Source of the DNA: Lysobacter antibioticus HS124
GTDB lineage: Bacteria > Pseudomonadota > Gammaproteobacteria > Xanthomonadales > Xanthomonadaceae
Assembly (NCBI RefSeq): GCF_000336385.2
Contig: NZ_HG424620.1
Coordinates: 53,294 to 117,293 of the forward strand
DNA length: 64,000 nt
Direction of reading: 5' to 3'
Shown: positions 1-9,313 of the stretch, one piece after another
Layout: each line of letters starts with the position of its first letter
Numbering within the stretch: the stretch's first letter is position 1
Position numbers and translations under genes: made by a program
The notes under the pieces: generated by a model
Told to the model about the DNA's origin: nothing
What the model saw: only the letters and a program-made list of their open reading frames with translations
Database searches by the model: none

Positions 1-1496
1 TGGATCGAAGAGGAATCGCTGCGTTCGGACAGCGGCGCGACCGGATCGGACGCCTGCACCGGCAGGCCGCCGCCGAGCGCGCGGTCGAGGTCGATGCCGG
101 CGGCCAGGCGCTGCGCGCGCAGGCCGGCGAGCTGCTGGTCGAGCTGCAGCAGCGGCCGCTGCGCGGCGAGCACATCGAGCTGGGTGCCCAGGCCGGCGCG
201 GTAGCGGGTGCTGGCGATCTGCCAGGCCTGCTGCGCGGCGTCGCGCGCTTGCTGCGCGGACGCCAATTGGCCGTCGAGCGAACGCGCCGCCTGCAACGCG
301 TCGGCGACTTCGCGCAGCGCGCCGACCAGGCTCTGGTTGTAGTTGGCGACGGCGAGGTCGTAGTCGGCGTCGCGGCCGGCCAACTGGTTGCGCAGTCGGC
401 CGCCGTCGAAGATCGGCAGGCTGATCGCCGGACCGCCCTGGATCAAGCGCGCATCGCGGGTGAACAGGTCGGACAATCCGCCCGAGGCCAGGCCGACGAT
501 CGCGCTGAGATTGACGGTGGGATAGAACTCGGCTTTGGCCGCTTCGATGCCGTGCGAAGCGGCTTCCACCCGCCAGCGTGCGGCGACCACGTCGGGGCGG
601 TGGCCGAGCAGCTCGCTCGGCAGCACCGCCGGCACCGCCGGCGCCTGCGCGGCCAGCGCGCCGGGGCGGGCGATGTCGAGGCCGCGGTCAGGACCCTTGC
701 CGAGCAGCGCGGCGAGAGCGTTGCGCAGCGAGTCGATCTGCTGCTGCGCGGATTGGATCTGTTGATCCGCGGCTGCGCTGGCGCTTTCGGCGTTGCGGAT
801 CTGCAATTGATTGTCGAGGCCGGCCTTGACCCGTTGCCGGCCGAGCGCGAGCAGCTGCTCGGCGCGCCGCTTCTCGGCCAGGGCCACGTCCTGGGCCTGG
901 AAGGCCTGGGCCAGCGAGACATAGCCGCGGGCGATGTTCGACGACAGGCTCAGGCGCACGGCCTGGGCTTCGACCTCGGCGGCGCGGGCCTGGCCCAGCG
1001 CGGCCCGCCAACGGGCGCGGTGGCCGCCCCACAGGTCGGGGCTGTACTTGAAGCTCAGCGACAGCACTTCCACGCCGCTGTACTTGCCGCCGAGCGGTTC
1101 GGGAGCGACGGTCTCCGGCAATTGCAGGCCGGAGTACTGGGCGCTGGCGCCGAGCGTCGGCTTGCGCGCTGCATCGGCGAGGCCGGCCTGGGCGACGGCC
1201 TGGCGCACGCGCGCGTCGGCGGCGTCGAGGCCGGGGTTGCCGGCCAGGGCTTCTTCGATCAGCGCGTTCAACTGCGCGTCGCCGAACCCGGTCCACCAGT
1301 CGGCGCGCGGGAACGCGGCGTCGGACAGGGCGGCGTCGGCGAAGCTGCGCTGCGCGACGAGGGCGTCGGCATCCAGCGCGCGGCCTTCGGGCGCGAGGCC
1401 GCGGCTGCTCGCGCAACCGGCCAGGATCAGCGCCGCGGCGAGCGGTGCGAACACGAAGGGCAGCCCGCGGCGCGGGCGAGTGTCGTGGCGGGACAT
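1..1496 (-). CDS. RND efflux outer-membrane lipoprotein, NodT/OprM family (3' end outside window)
   Basis: This is the outer-membrane channel of a tripartite efflux pump. The start is an ATG at 1496, three bases after the stop of the MarR gene, so the two are co-transcribed. The N-terminus has an Arg-rich n-region, a hydrophobic stretch and a lipobox (LILAGC), which predicts a lipid-anchored protein. The body reads as two TolC-like repeats rich in Ala and Gln with long helices, including ADWWTGFGD near residue 65 and LLGHRPDVVAARWRVEAA in the second half, both typical of NodT-family factors. About 498 residues are visible and the family is usually 470-510 aa, so only the last few residues are missing. 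The inner-membrane and periplasmic partners would lie to the left of the window. Substrate cannot be told from sequence. Confidence 0.88.
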   Translation of the reverse strand, partial: MSRHDTRPRRGLPFVFAPLAAALILAGCASSRGLAPEGRALDADALVAQRSFADAALSDAAFPRADWWTGFGDAQLNALIEEALAGNPGLDAADARVRQAVAQAGLADAARKPTLGASAQYSGLQLPETVAPEPLGGKYSGVEVLSLSFKYSPDLWGGHRARWRAALGQARAAEVEAQAVRLSLSSNIARGYVSLAQAFQAQDVALAEKRRAEQLLALGRQRVKAGLDNQLQIRNAESASAAADQQIQSAQQQIDSLRNALAALLGKGPDRGLDIARPGALAAQAPAVPAVLPSELLGHRPDVVAARWRVEAASHGIEAAKAEFYPTVNLSAIVGLASGGLSDLFTRDARLIQGGPAISLPIFDGGRLRNQLAGRDADYDLAVANYNQSLVGALREVADALQAARSLDGQLASAQQARDAAQQAWQIASTRYRAGLGTQLDVLAAQRPLLQLDQQLAGLRAQRLAAGIDLDRALGGGLPVQASDPVAPLSERSDSSSI

Positions 1497-1499
1497 GGC

Positions 1500-1958
1500 T
1501 CAGGAACCGGTGAAAGTGAGGTTGTCGCGGACCTGTTCGAGCAGGCGGTGCAATTGGTCGCGGTCGGCGTCGCTGAGGCCGGTCATGGCGCGTTCGCGCA
1601 CGCGCCGGCCGCAGGCGTCGATGTCGGCCCAGATCGCGGCGCCGGCTTCGGTCAGGTGGATGTTGAGCGCGCGCCGGTCGTCGGGATCGGCGACGCGGGC
1701 GACCAGGCCGCGCGTTTCCAGCTTGTCGAGCAGGCGGGTCATGGCGCCGGGGTTGAGCTGGGCGGCGCGCGCCAGTTCGGTGACGCCGGCGGTGCCGATG
1801 GCCAGTTCCTTGAGGGTGATGAACTGGCTGAAGGTCAGATCGTGGCCGGCCTGGGCCAGCTCGCGTTCCATTTGCGCCCACATCGCATCGCGGACCTGGC
1901 GGAACAGCAGGCCGAGGTTCGAGGTCGAGCAGGCTTGGTTCGGGGGCAGGGTGGTCAT
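1500..1958 (-). CDS. MarR-family transcriptional regulator
   Basis: This 152-residue winged-helix regulator matches the usual MarR length. The recognition region reads GVTELARAAQLNPGAMTRLL at about residues 58-77, followed by the wing motif DPDDRRALNIHLTEAG, the conserved DxRxxxxxLT signature. Terminal helices provide the dimer interface. It lies immediately upstream of the efflux lipoprotein gene in the same direction, so it probably represses its own pump operon and is released by a small phenolic or drug-like ligand. A perfect 8-bp inverted repeat sits 26 bp upstream of its start codon and is the obvious operator. Confidence 0.92.
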   Translation of the reverse strand: MTTLPPNQACSTSNLGLLFRQVRDAMWAQMERELAQAGHDLTFSQFITLKELAIGTAGVTELARAAQLNPGAMTRLLDKLETRGLVARVADPDDRRALNIHLTEAGAAIWADIDACGRRVRERAMTGLSDADRDQLHRLLEQVRDNLTFTGS

Positions 1959-1983
1959 GGCGCGGCATGTTCTGTGCGCGCGA

Positions 1984-2005
1984 AATATTTGTCAATGCAA
2001 ATATT
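1984..2005. promoter_or_regulatory. Inverted-repeat operator upstream of marR-efflux operon
   Basis: The arms AATATTTG (1984-1991) and CAAATATT (1998-2005) form a perfect inverted repeat around a 6-base spacer. Size, AT-rich arms and position just upstream of the MarR start fit a MarR dimer site. Autoregulation is inferred. Confidence 0.6.
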
Positions 2006-2287
2006 GAGCTTGCAATAGGCTCGTTCAGCAAGCATCGAACGATCGTGCTTAATTTGCGCGACACGCTTCGTTACTTTTAACGTGTTGATTTAAATCGATT
2101 ATTTCGTGTGGCCGGGCCGGGGACGAAGACGGCCCGCCGCCGGCCCCGGCGGCAGCGCTCTCGGCTCCTGGAGGGCCGAACCGCCAAAACGGGCCAGGTC
2201 GGGGGCGGGCGGGGCCGCGGTGTTTGCCTCGGCGGCCACGACCGCACGGCCATGGGCTGCCCCGGCACGGGCTGCCGGAACCCGCGG

Positions 2288-3079
2288 TCAGACCCGCTGC
2301 AGCACCAGTTCCAGCACGAACTTGCTGCCGAAAAAGGCCAGGACCAGCAGGATCATCGCCGCCAGGGTCCAGCGCACCGCGACCGTGCCGCGCCAGCCGT
2401 AGCGCCAGCGCCCCAGCAGCAGACCGCCGAAAGCCAGCCAGGACAGCACGCTGAGCACGGTCTTGTGCACCAGGTGCTGGGCGAACAGGTTCTCGACGAA
2501 CAGCACCCCGGTCAGCAGGGTCGCGGTCAGCAGCGCGAAGCCGACGCCGATGGTGCGGAACAGCAGGCTTTCCAGTTCCACCAGCGGCGGCAATGCGCGC
2601 AACCAGCGGTGGAACTCGCGCCGGCGCAGGGCGCGTTCCTGCAGCCACAGCATCAGCGCGAACAGCGCCGCGACGGCGAGGGTGGCGTAGGCCAGCAAGG
2701 CCAGCCAGGCGTGCAATTGCAGGCGCCAGTCCAGCGGCTCCGGGTGCTGGACATGGCCGTACAGCTGGTAGCCGGCCAGCATCAGCGCCGACAGCGGGAA
2801 CACCACCACGCCGAGTGCGGCCATGCGCCCGGAGGCGCCGACGATCGCGGTCAGCGCCGCCATGCCTAGGCCGACCAGCGACAGCGCGGCGAAGAAATGC
2901 AGATCGGCCCCACCCGCGTTGCGCCAGGCCAGTAGGTGCGCCAGGCCGTGGCCGAGCACGGCCAGATTGGCCGGCAGCAGCCACCACCGGGCGCTGCGGC
3001 CGTCGCCGTTGCGCACGGCCGCGACCAACTGCCCGGTCGCAACGAGATAGAGGGCGACCGCGATGAGAACGATTGTCAT
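2288..3079 (-). CDS. CcsA/YpjD-type cytochrome c assembly family inner-membrane protein
   Basis: A 263-residue polytopic membrane protein starting at the ATG at 3079 (MTIVLIAVALYLVATG). It has about eight hydrophobic segments. The central block GHVQHPEPLDWRLQLHAWLA and the later LFVENLFAQHLVHKTVLSVL carry the spaced histidines typical of the cytochrome c assembly (CcsA/CcmC/HemX) superfamily, and the size fits the short YpjD branch often found next to ffh in gammaproteobacteria. It is divergent from ffh with about 150 bp between them. The family handles heme at the membrane, but the specific role of YpjD proteins is not firmly established. Longer upstream extensions of this frame are not credible because they overlap ffh. 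Confidence 0.85.
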   Translation of the reverse strand: MTIVLIAVALYLVATGQLVAAVRNGDGRSARWWLLPANLAVLGHGLAHLLAWRNAGGADLHFFAALSLVGLGMAALTAIVGASGRMAALGVVVFPLSALMLAGYQLYGHVQHPEPLDWRLQLHAWLALLAYATLAVAALFALMLWLQERALRRREFHRWLRALPPLVELESLLFRTIGVGFALLTATLLTGVLFVENLFAQHLVHKTVLSVLSWLAFGGLLLGRWRYGWRGTVAVRWTLAAMILLVLAFFGSKFVLELVLQRV

Positions 3080-3186
3080 CGCCGGAGTGTGGCATAAGAG
3101 CGGGCATTCGGGATTTGGGATTCGCGATTCGGGGGCGGCCGGTTGTCGCGGCAAGCACGAGCGCACGGGCCAGGGGCCGGGGCCGC

Positions 3187-3192
3187 TATACT
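3187..3192 (+). promoter_or_regulatory. Candidate -10 box for ffh
   Basis: TATACT lies 35 bp upstream of the ffh ATG in an otherwise very GC-rich stretch. No convincing -35 box is visible, so this is a tentative call. Confidence 0.35.
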
Positions 3193-3226
3193 TGCCGGTC
3201 CCGCCATTCCGCGACCCCGCTCCGCC

Positions 3227-4594
3227 ATGTTCGAATCCCTGACCCAACGCCTGTCCGGCACCATCGAGCGCCTGCGCGGCCGCGGCCGTCTGACCGAAGA
3301 GAACATCCGCGAGTCGCTGCGCGAAGTGCGCATCGCCCTGCTCGAAGCCGACGTCGCCCTGCCGGTGGTGCAGGCCCTGATCGAGCGGATCAAGGTGCGC
3401 GCGGTCGGCCAGGAAGTGCTCAAGTCGCTGACCCCGGGCCAGGCCCTGATCAAGGTCGTGCGCGACGAGCTGACCGCGGTCATGGGTTCGCAGGCCGCCG
3501 ACCTCAACCTCAACGTGCCGGCGCCGGCGGTGATCCTGATGGCCGGCCTGCAGGGCGCCGGCAAGACCACCACGGTCGGCAAGCTGGCCAAGCACCTGCG
3601 CGAACGGCGCAAGAAGAAGGTGATGGTGGTCTCGGCCGACGTCTACCGTCCGGCCGCGATCGAACAGCTGCGCCAGCTCGCCGAGCAGGTCGAAGTGCTG
3701 TTCTTCCCGTCCAGCGCATCGCAGAAGCCCGAAGAGATCGTGCGCGCGGCGATCGCCGACGCCAAGAAGTCGTTCGTCGACGTGCTGCTGGTCGATACCG
3801 CCGGCCGCCTCGCCATCGACGAAGCGATGATGACCGAGATCAAGGCGCTGCACGCCGCGGTCGCGCCGGTCGAGACTCTGTTCGTGGTCGACTCGATGAC
3901 CGGCCAGGACGCCGCGATCACCGCCAAGGCCTTCGCCGAGGCGCTGCCGCTGACCGGCGTGGTGCTGACCAAGACCGACGGCGACGCCCGCGGCGGCGCC
4001 GCGCTGTCGGTGCGTTACGTGACCGGCCGGCCGATCAAGTTCATCGGCGTCGGCGAGAAGCCCGACGGCCTGGACGTGTTCCATCCCGACCGCGTCGCCA
4101 GCCGCATCCTCGACATGGGCGACGTGCTGTCGCTGGTCGAGCAGGTCGAGCAACAGGTCGACAAGGACAAGGCGCAGAAGCTCGCCGAGAAAGTCGCCAA
4201 GGGCAAGAAGTTCGACCTCAACGACATGAAGGACCAGCTCGAGCAGATGCAGAACATGGGCGGCCTGCACGGGCTCATGGACAAGCTGCCGGGCATGGGC
4301 CAGATCCCCGATGCGGTCAAGAACCAGATCACCGGCAAGGAAGTGCCGCGGATGGTCGCGATCATCAACTCGATGACCAAGAAGGAGCGGCGCAATCCGA
4401 CCCTGCTCAACGGCTCGCGCCGGGCGCGCATCGCCAAGGGCGCCGGCCTGACCCCGGCCGACGTCAACAAGCTGATGAAGCAGTATCAGCAGATGGAGAA
4501 GATGATGAGCAAACTCTCCGGCGGCGGCATGAAGGGGCTGATGCGCGGCATGCGCGGGATGATGGGCGGCCGCGGCGGGATGCCGTTCCGCTGA
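3227..4594 (+). CDS. ffh: Signal recognition particle GTPase Ffh (SRP54)
   Basis: Ffh binds 4.5S RNA and the signal sequences of nascent inner-membrane proteins and docks to FtsY. The ATG at 3227 gives MFESLTQRLSGTIERLRGRG, the standard N-terminus, and 455 residues, normal for the family. The N domain (about 1-85) is followed by the G domain with P-loop GLQGAGKTTTVGKLA (about 105-120), DTAGR, and TKTDGDARGG. The Met-rich M domain closes the protein, including LHGLMDKLPGMGQIP and the Gly/Met tail KGLMRGMRGMMGGRGG. It is a single-gene unit with a strong terminator directly after it. Confidence 0.98.
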   Translation: MFESLTQRLSGTIERLRGRGRLTEENIRESLREVRIALLEADVALPVVQALIERIKVRAVGQEVLKSLTPGQALIKVVRDELTAVMGSQAADLNLNVPAPAVILMAGLQGAGKTTTVGKLAKHLRERRKKKVMVVSADVYRPAAIEQLRQLAEQVEVLFFPSSASQKPEEIVRAAIADAKKSFVDVLLVDTAGRLAIDEAMMTEIKALHAAVAPVETLFVVDSMTGQDAAITAKAFAEALPLTGVVLTKTDGDARGGAALSVRYVTGRPIKFIGVGEKPDGLDVFHPDRVASRILDMGDVLSLVEQVEQQVDKDKAQKLAEKVAKGKKFDLNDMKDQLEQMQNMGGLHGLMDKLPGMGQIPDAVKNQITGKEVPRMVAIINSMTKKERRNPTLLNGSRRARIAKGAGLTPADVNKLMKQYQQMEKMMSKLSGGGMKGLMRGMRGMMGGRGGMPFR

Positions 4595-4636
4595 GCGGCC
4601 GCGCCGCGAACCCGGCGCACATCGTTACAAAACGCG

Positions 4637-4665
4637 ACGGCGGCCTTCGGGTCGCCGTTTTTGTT
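4637..4665 (+). terminator. Rho-independent terminator of ffh
   Basis: A nine-pair stem (ACGGCG-G-CC with GG-T-CGCCGT, one G-U pair) closes a TTCG tetraloop and is followed by TTTTTGTTTG. It lies 43 bp after the ffh stop. Confidence 0.85.
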
Positions 4666-4868
4666 TGTGCCGATCGGTGAGGCGTCACGCTCCGCACGCG
4701 TCGGGTCGCTTGCGTCGCGACGCGCGCTGCGCACACTTGCTGCGCGTCGCGACGGCGCGCTCGTTTCGTCTTCGCTCGGGACGCCGCGACGGCCGTCGCC
4801 GACGCACTTTCGGTTCGTCTTTCATCGCTCGCGAAGCATCGCAGCGATTTCACTTGGAGATCCAACGC

Positions 4869-5783
4869 ATGATGCAATCCTTTCCCATCCGCGGCGCGCT
4901 CGCGCTCGGCTTCGCCGCCGCCGGCCTGTACGGCGCGCCGCAGGCGGCCATGGCCGCTTCCAGCTTCGCCTATGTCAGCGAAACCGGCGACGTGATCGGC
5001 GACGGCAAGCGCGGCAGCTACACCGACGCCAACGCCCAGTTCCAACTGCGCGGCACGGCCTACGAAGCGACGCTCGACATCTCCACCGGCGACAAGGTGT
5101 GGACGGTGCGCCTGGCGCCGCCGCCCGGCGAGCGGCTGCGGCCGGGGCGTTACTACCTGGCCGAGCATTTCCGCGAGCGGACCGGGCGCGCGGCCGGCGC
5201 TTATGTTTCCACCGACCGCAGCTACTGCACCTATGCCTGGAGTACGGTGCAGATCCGGCAGATCGCGTTCGACAGCAACGGTGCGATCAAGGGTTTGGAG
5301 GCGGTGGTCCAGCAGCGCTGCGACCACGATGTGATGCCCTTGCTGACCGTGGCGATGAGCCACAACGTCGCGCCGCTGTCGTTCAAGTTCAAGCGGACCT
5401 TCAGCGATCCGGTCAGGAACGTCGATCTGGGCTACGCCGGCGACACGTCGTTGTTCGCGCTGAACGGAACCGACAGCCTGCTCAGCTACGAGGTCGACGG
5501 ACGCCAGAACCGTTGGCGTCTGAAACTCACGCCGCCTACCGGTAAGCGCCTGCTCAAGGGTACGTACGCGCTCGCTTCCGTCGCCAGCGCCAATGCCTTG
5601 GGCCTGGATATGTATTCGCGTAGCGGCCACCACGCGTTCCTGTGCGAGGGCATGTCCGGCACCCTGCAGATCAAGGACGTGCGCTACAGCAGCGCCGGAG
5701 CGGCGACCGCGCTGTGGGCGGACTTCGAGTACCGCTGCGCGGACGGCGACGCAGTGCGCGGCGTCATCCGCCACAAACTCTGA
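4869..5783 (+). CDS. Secreted protein of unknown function, duplicated Cys-pair domain (paralogue 1)
   Basis: A 304-residue protein starting [19 protein letters not shown], with an Ala-rich signal peptide likely cut after AAMA-AS. A GGAG ribosome site lies upstream of the start. The mature part consists of two similar halves. Each begins with a [18 protein letters not shown] or [19 protein letters not shown] strand, passes through a W-x-V-R-L/W-R-L-K-L element and PPxGxRLxxGxY, and ends with a Cys pair about 30 residues apart (SYCTYAW...QQRCDH; FLCEGM...EYRCAD). It is clearly paralogous to the next gene. I recognise no known family. The pattern of repeated short strands with one disulfide per half suggests a small secreted beta-domain, possibly carbohydrate or surface binding; this is inference. 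Confidence 0.85.
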   Translation: MMQSFPIRGALALGFAAAGLYGAPQAAMAASSFAYVSETGDVIGDGKRGSYTDANAQFQLRGTAYEATLDISTGDKVWTVRLAPPPGERLRPGRYYLAEHFRERTGRAAGAYVSTDRSYCTYAWSTVQIRQIAFDSNGAIKGLEAVVQQRCDHDVMPLLTVAMSHNVAPLSFKFKRTFSDPVRNVDLGYAGDTSLFALNGTDSLLSYEVDGRQNRWRLKLTPPTGKRLLKGTYALASVASANALGLDMYSRSGHHAFLCEGMSGTLQIKDVRYSSAGAATALWADFEYRCADGDAVRGVIRHKL

Positions 5784-5803
5784 CCGGCCCTGGCTCTCGG
5801 TCG

Positions 5804-5836
5804 AAGGCCGGCGCGGATGCGCCGGCCTTTTTTTTT
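5804..5836 (+). terminator. Rho-independent terminator
   Basis: GGCCGGCGC (5806-5814) pairs with GCGCCGGCC (5819-5827) around a four-base loop, followed by nine T residues. It ends the first of the two paralogous genes, so they are transcribed separately. Confidence 0.9.
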
Positions 5837-6077
5837 GTGCCTGATCGAAAGCGGCGCGCAAGTTGCGACCGCGCTTCGCATCGAAGCCGGCGGTCGCCGA
5901 CGAGCGGGTGCGCGGTTCTCGGCCAGCGAGACCCGCGCAACCGATCCTATGCATGCACGACGCGGATCACCGGCCTTCGCGCCCATCGCAGGCAAGGCCG
6001 CGCCTCTTCCCGCCGTCGTCTCGCAGCCGCATGCACTCGCCGCCATCGCGCGGCGCACACACACGGAGGTCGTACGC

Positions 6078-7007
6078 ATGGCTTTGCAGCAGCGCAGTTC
6101 CCGCAATTCCCGCAATTCCCGCCTGGCCGGCGCGTTCGCGCTGGCCCTGATCGGCGTCGCCGCCGCGCCGGTCGCCGCCGCCGATGCCTTGTACTCCTAC
6201 GTCAGCCAGGCCGGCGATTACATCGGCGCCGGCCAGTCCAAGGTCTACACCCACGCCGATTCGACCATCACCGTGTCCGGCAATGCCCAGGCGTTGTCGA
6301 TGAACGTGCGCTCCGGCGTCGACAACTGGCGCATCGACCTGGCCGCGCCGCAGGGACAGAAGTTCCAGCGCGGCCGTTACTACTACGCCGAGCGCTCGGC
6401 GTTCCGCACCGGCCTGTCGCCGGGCATCGACATCGGCGGCAACGGCCGCGGCTGCAACGAAACCTGGGGCTCGGTCTACATCCAGCAGATCGAGTTCGAC
6501 GCCAACGGCGCGGTGACCGCGCTGGAGGCCACCGCGCTGCAGCGCTGCGAGCGCGAGACCGCACCGCTGTTGGCGGGCGTGCTGCGCTACAACGTGCAAC
6601 CGCTGGCGCTGAGCCTGGACAGCGACGTCGGCGACTACATCGGCGGCGGCATCAAGAAGAGCTACGCCGGCGACACCAGTGTTTTCGCCCTGCAGGGCAA
6701 CAACCGCTATCTGACCTATGCCGCCTCCGGCCAGCGCGACGACTGGATGGCGTTCGTGCAGGCGCCCACCGGCAAGACCCTGGCGCCGGGCACGTACCCG
6801 ATCGCGCGTTTCGCCGATACGGTGCGGATGGGCTTCGACTTCGGCGGCAACGGCCGCGGCTGCAACCGGATTTCCGGCACTGCGACGATCAAGAAGATCG
6901 AGGTCGACCCGGTCAGCGGCCTGGTGACCCAGTTGCTGATGGATTTCGAGCAGCACTGCGAGGCCGGCGTCACCGCCTTGCGCGGCACCCTCCGCTACAA
7001 GGCCTGA
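6078..7007 (+). CDS. Secreted protein of unknown function, duplicated Cys-pair domain (paralogue 2)
   Basis: A 309-residue protein starting at the ATG at 6078 behind GGAGG. It has an N-terminal Arg/Ser repeat (RNSRNSR), then a signal peptide ending APVAAA. As in its neighbour, the mature protein is a tandem duplication: half 1 runs from [20 protein letters not shown] and half 2 from [20 protein letters not shown]. Both halves carry the identical string GGNGRGCN followed about 30 residues later by the partner Cys (ALQRCE, FEQHCE), so each half probably has one disulfide. Similarity between halves and between genes shows duplication of a domain and then of the gene, or the reverse. Function unknown; export to periplasm or outside is predicted. 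Confidence 0.86.
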   Translation: MALQQRSSRNSRNSRLAGAFALALIGVAAAPVAAADALYSYVSQAGDYIGAGQSKVYTHADSTITVSGNAQALSMNVRSGVDNWRIDLAAPQGQKFQRGRYYYAERSAFRTGLSPGIDIGGNGRGCNETWGSVYIQQIEFDANGAVTALEATALQRCERETAPLLAGVLRYNVQPLALSLDSDVGDYIGGGIKKSYAGDTSVFALQGNNRYLTYAASGQRDDWMAFVQAPTGKTLAPGTYPIARFADTVRMGFDFGGNGRGCNRISGTATIKKIEVDPVSGLVTQLLMDFEQHCEAGVTALRGTLRYKA

Positions 7008-7543
7008 GCCTGCGCGGCCGCGGCGGCGCGGCGGTTCTCGTGCCGGGAGACGGCGTCCGCGCAGCATGGTTTGCATCGGCGGCTACGGGCGCATCGGGGG
7101 CGTCGTCATCGAACCGCAGCCGCAGGCCAGGCCGCTGCACCGCGCGGCAATGCCGTTGCATCGGCGACTCCAAAGCATCGCGACCTGGCGCAGCCAGGTC
7201 TGCGTCGGCGTCCGCGAGGGGGCGGACGCCGATGCGCCGGCTCCGGGGGAGCCGGCGAGGGCGGGGCAGCAGACCCGCCCGCCCGGTTCCGAGGGAGTGG
7301 AGCCGGCGGCGACGCCCGGCCTGGACGGGCGCCAGGGACGGCGGCTGTGGGCCGGGCGTGGATCGGGGAGGCCGGGCAGGGACGCCCGGCGCTCCGGGCC
7401 CGGCATCGGGCGGTTGGCGGCAGGCGGGCACCGGAGCTGTGGCCCCGGCGAGGGCGGCAGGTTTGCTTAAGCCCGCGAATCGGTTAGACTTTCCGGCTTA
7501 CCCCGTCATTCCGACGGCTGGGCAACACAGGAAAGCAACCCTC
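7008..7543. other. Gene-free interval with an array of strong hairpins upstream of rpsP
   Basis: No credible gene is seen. Four clean inverted repeats occur within about 210 bp: 7182-7200 (7-bp stem), 7207-7230 (9-bp stem), 7235-7257 (9-bp stem) and 7371-7390 (7-bp stem). The decamer GACGCCCGGC appears twice (7311 and 7381). The region ends with the rpsP promoter. Confidence 0.55.
7463..7490 (+). promoter_or_regulatory. Candidate sigma-70 promoter of the rpsP operon
   Basis: TTGCTT (7463-7468) and TAGACT (7485-7490) are separated by 16 bp and lie about 55 bp before the rpsP start. This is the only AT-rich patch in the interval. Confidence 0.5.
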
Positions 7544-7801
7544 ATGGTCAAGATCCGACTGACCCGCGGCGGCGCCAAGAAGCGTCCGTTCTACCACATC
7601 ATCGTCACCGACAGCCGCAGCGCCCGCGACGGCCGCAACATCGAGCGCGTCGGTTTCTACAACCCGGTGGCCGCCGGCAACGAGAAGCGCGTCGAGCTCG
7701 ACCTCGAGCGCGTCAAGCACTGGGTCTCCAAGGGCGCCCAGCTGACCGACAAGGTCGCCGACCTGTACAAGCAGGCCGCCAAGGCCGCTCCGGCCGCCTG
7801 A
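7544..7801 (+). CDS. rpsP: 30S ribosomal protein S16
   Basis: An 85-residue protein starting [20 protein letters not shown], the diagnostic S16 N-terminus, with [19 protein letters not shown] after it. S16 is an early-assembly protein of the 30S platform and body. It is the first gene of the conserved rpsP-rimM-trmD-rplS operon, which is complete here. A 10-bp stem lies between it and rimM and could tune the ratio of ribosomal protein to modification enzymes. Confidence 0.98.
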   Translation: MVKIRLTRGGAKKRPFYHIIVTDSRSARDGRNIERVGFYNPVAAGNEKRVELDLERVKHWVSKGAQLTDKVADLYKQAAKAAPAA

Positions 7802-7806
7802 TCCGG

Positions 7807-7839
7807 CGGGCCGCGCACCGTTTTCGGCGGCGCGGCCCG
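7807..7839 (+). other. Intercistronic hairpin between rpsP and rimM
   Basis: CGGGCCGCGC (7807-7816) pairs perfectly with GCGCGGCCCG (7830-7839). No T-run follows, so it is not a classical terminator; it may act as an attenuator, processing site or mRNA stabiliser. Confidence 0.5.
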
Positions 7840-7850
7840 ACCTTCGCATC

Positions 7851-8366
7851 ATGAGCGATACGACGCGCCGCATCCTGTTGGGCAGGGTGCTCGGCGCTTT
7901 CGGCATTCGCGGCGAAGTCAAGCTCGAGTCCTGGACCGAGCCGCGCGCCGCGATCTTCCGCTACCAGCCTTGGACCGTGCGCGACCCGCAAGGGCGCGAG
8001 CGCGAATTGTCCGGGGTGCGCGGGCGCGAAAGCGGCAAGTACCTGATCGCCACCTTTCCCGACGTGACCGACCGCGACGCGGTCGAGGCCATGCGCGGGA
8101 CCGAAATCTACGTGCCGCGCTCTGCGCTGCCGCCGCCCAAGCCGGGCGAGTACTACTGGGTCGACTTGGAAGGCCTGCGCGTGGTCACCACCGAAGGCGT
8201 GTCGCTGGGCACCGTCTCGCATCTGTTCGCGACCGGCGCCAACGATGTGCTGGTCGCGCGCGACGACGAGCGCGAGCGCATGATTCCGTTCGTGATTCCG
8301 CAGTACGTGCTGTCGGTCGATTTCGAGGCCAATCTGGTCACGGTCGACTGGGACCCCGATTTCTAG
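7851..8366 (+). CDS. rimM: Ribosome maturation factor RimM
   Basis: A 171-residue protein with the N-terminal RimM barrel ([21 protein letters not shown], residues about 9-29) and a C-terminal PRC barrel (about 95-171) containing [12 protein letters not shown] and the closing [14 protein letters not shown]. RimM binds S19 and assists maturation of the 30S head. The position between rpsP and trmD is the classic one. The ATG at 7851 leaves 49 bp after rpsP. Confidence 0.97.
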   Translation: MSDTTRRILLGRVLGAFGIRGEVKLESWTEPRAAIFRYQPWTVRDPQGRERELSGVRGRESGKYLIATFPDVTDRDAVEAMRGTEIYVPRSALPPPKPGEYYWVDLEGLRVVTTEGVSLGTVSHLFATGANDVLVARDDERERMIPFVIPQYVLSVDFEANLVTVDWDPDF

Positions 8367-8451
8367 CGCTCGGCGGACGGCCGCCGGGAATCGGCGAAAA
8401 CCGGCTCCGCTGCGGCTGTCTCCCGACTCCTCCTCGCTGGCTCCTGGCCCT

Positions 8452-9285
8452 ATGCGCATCGACATCGTCAGCCTGTTCCCCGAGTTCGTCGCGCAATGCG
8501 CGGCGTTCGGCGTGGTCGGCCGGGCCGGCGAGCGCGGGCTGTTGGCGCTGCACGGCTGGAATCCGCGCGATTACGCCGAGGGCAATTACCGCCGCGTCGA
8601 CGACCGCCCGTTCGGCGGCGGCCCGGGCATGGTGATGCTGATCGAACCGCTGCGGGCGGCGATCCGCGCCGCGCGCGCGGCCGACCCGACGCCGGCGCGG
8701 GTGGTCTATCTGAGCCCGCAGGGCGCGCGCCTGGACCAGGCCAAGGTCCGCGAATTGGCCGGGCATGAGCGCCTGATCCTGCTGTGCGGACGCTACGAGG
8801 GCGTCGACGAGCGGCTGATCCAGGCCGAGGTGGACGAGGAAGTGTCGATCGGCGACTACGTCCTGTCCGGCGGCGAACTGGCGGCGGCGGTAGTGGTCGA
8901 CGCAGTCGCGCGGCTGCAGGAGGGCGCGCTCAACGACGCCGAGTCCGCGGTCCAGGACAGCTTCGAGGACGGCCTGCTGGACTGCCCGCACTACACCCGC
9001 CCGGTCGAGCACGAGCTGGGCGCGGTGCCGGCGGTGCTGATGTCGGGCAACCATGCCCTGATCGCCAAGTGGCGCCGCCAGCAGTCGCTGGGCCGGACCT
9101 GGCAACGCCGCCCGGACCTGCTCGACGAGGCTGCCCTGTCCAAGGCCGACCGCCAGTTGCTGGCGGCTTACCGGGCCGAACTGGCTGCCCAGGCCGCCGC
9201 GGGCGTGGCCGAAACCGTTTCCAGGCTCGATCCGGCCGTCGCGGCCGCGGGCGAGACCGGCCGGGACCCGGGCGCAAGCGCCTGA
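8452..9285 (+). CDS. trmD: tRNA (guanine-N1)-methyltransferase TrmD
   Basis: TrmD methylates G37 of tRNAs with a G36-G37 anticodon context, preventing +1 frameshifting. The 277-residue protein has the SPOUT trefoil-knot core with [17 protein letters not shown] and [14 protein letters not shown] (about residues 84-125), and the SAM-binding/catalytic segment [14 protein letters not shown] (about 133-146). The C-terminal domain contains [29 protein letters not shown], where the conserved TRP and SGNH motifs bind tRNA. Usual length is about 250; this copy has a short Ala-rich tail. Confidence 0.97.
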   Translation: MRIDIVSLFPEFVAQCAAFGVVGRAGERGLLALHGWNPRDYAEGNYRRVDDRPFGGGPGMVMLIEPLRAAIRAARAADPTPARVVYLSPQGARLDQAKVRELAGHERLILLCGRYEGVDERLIQAEVDEEVSIGDYVLSGGELAAAVVVDAVARLQEGALNDAESAVQDSFEDGLLDCPHYTRPVEHELGAVPAVLMSGNHALIAKWRRQQSLGRTWQRRPDLLDEAALSKADRQLLAAYRAELAAQAAAGVAETVSRLDPAVAAAGETGRDPGASA

Positions 9286-9313
9286 GCCCTAGCCATCCGG
9301 GGAAAAACGCCGC

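Noticed and set aside
249..2018. 589-codon plus-strand frame over the efflux and MarR genes
   Set aside because: Composition typical of antisense shadows; the minus strand encodes two clear families with a shared operator.
7182..7390. CRISPR array
   Set aside because: The stems differ in sequence and there is no regular repeat-spacer pattern; no cas genes are in the window.
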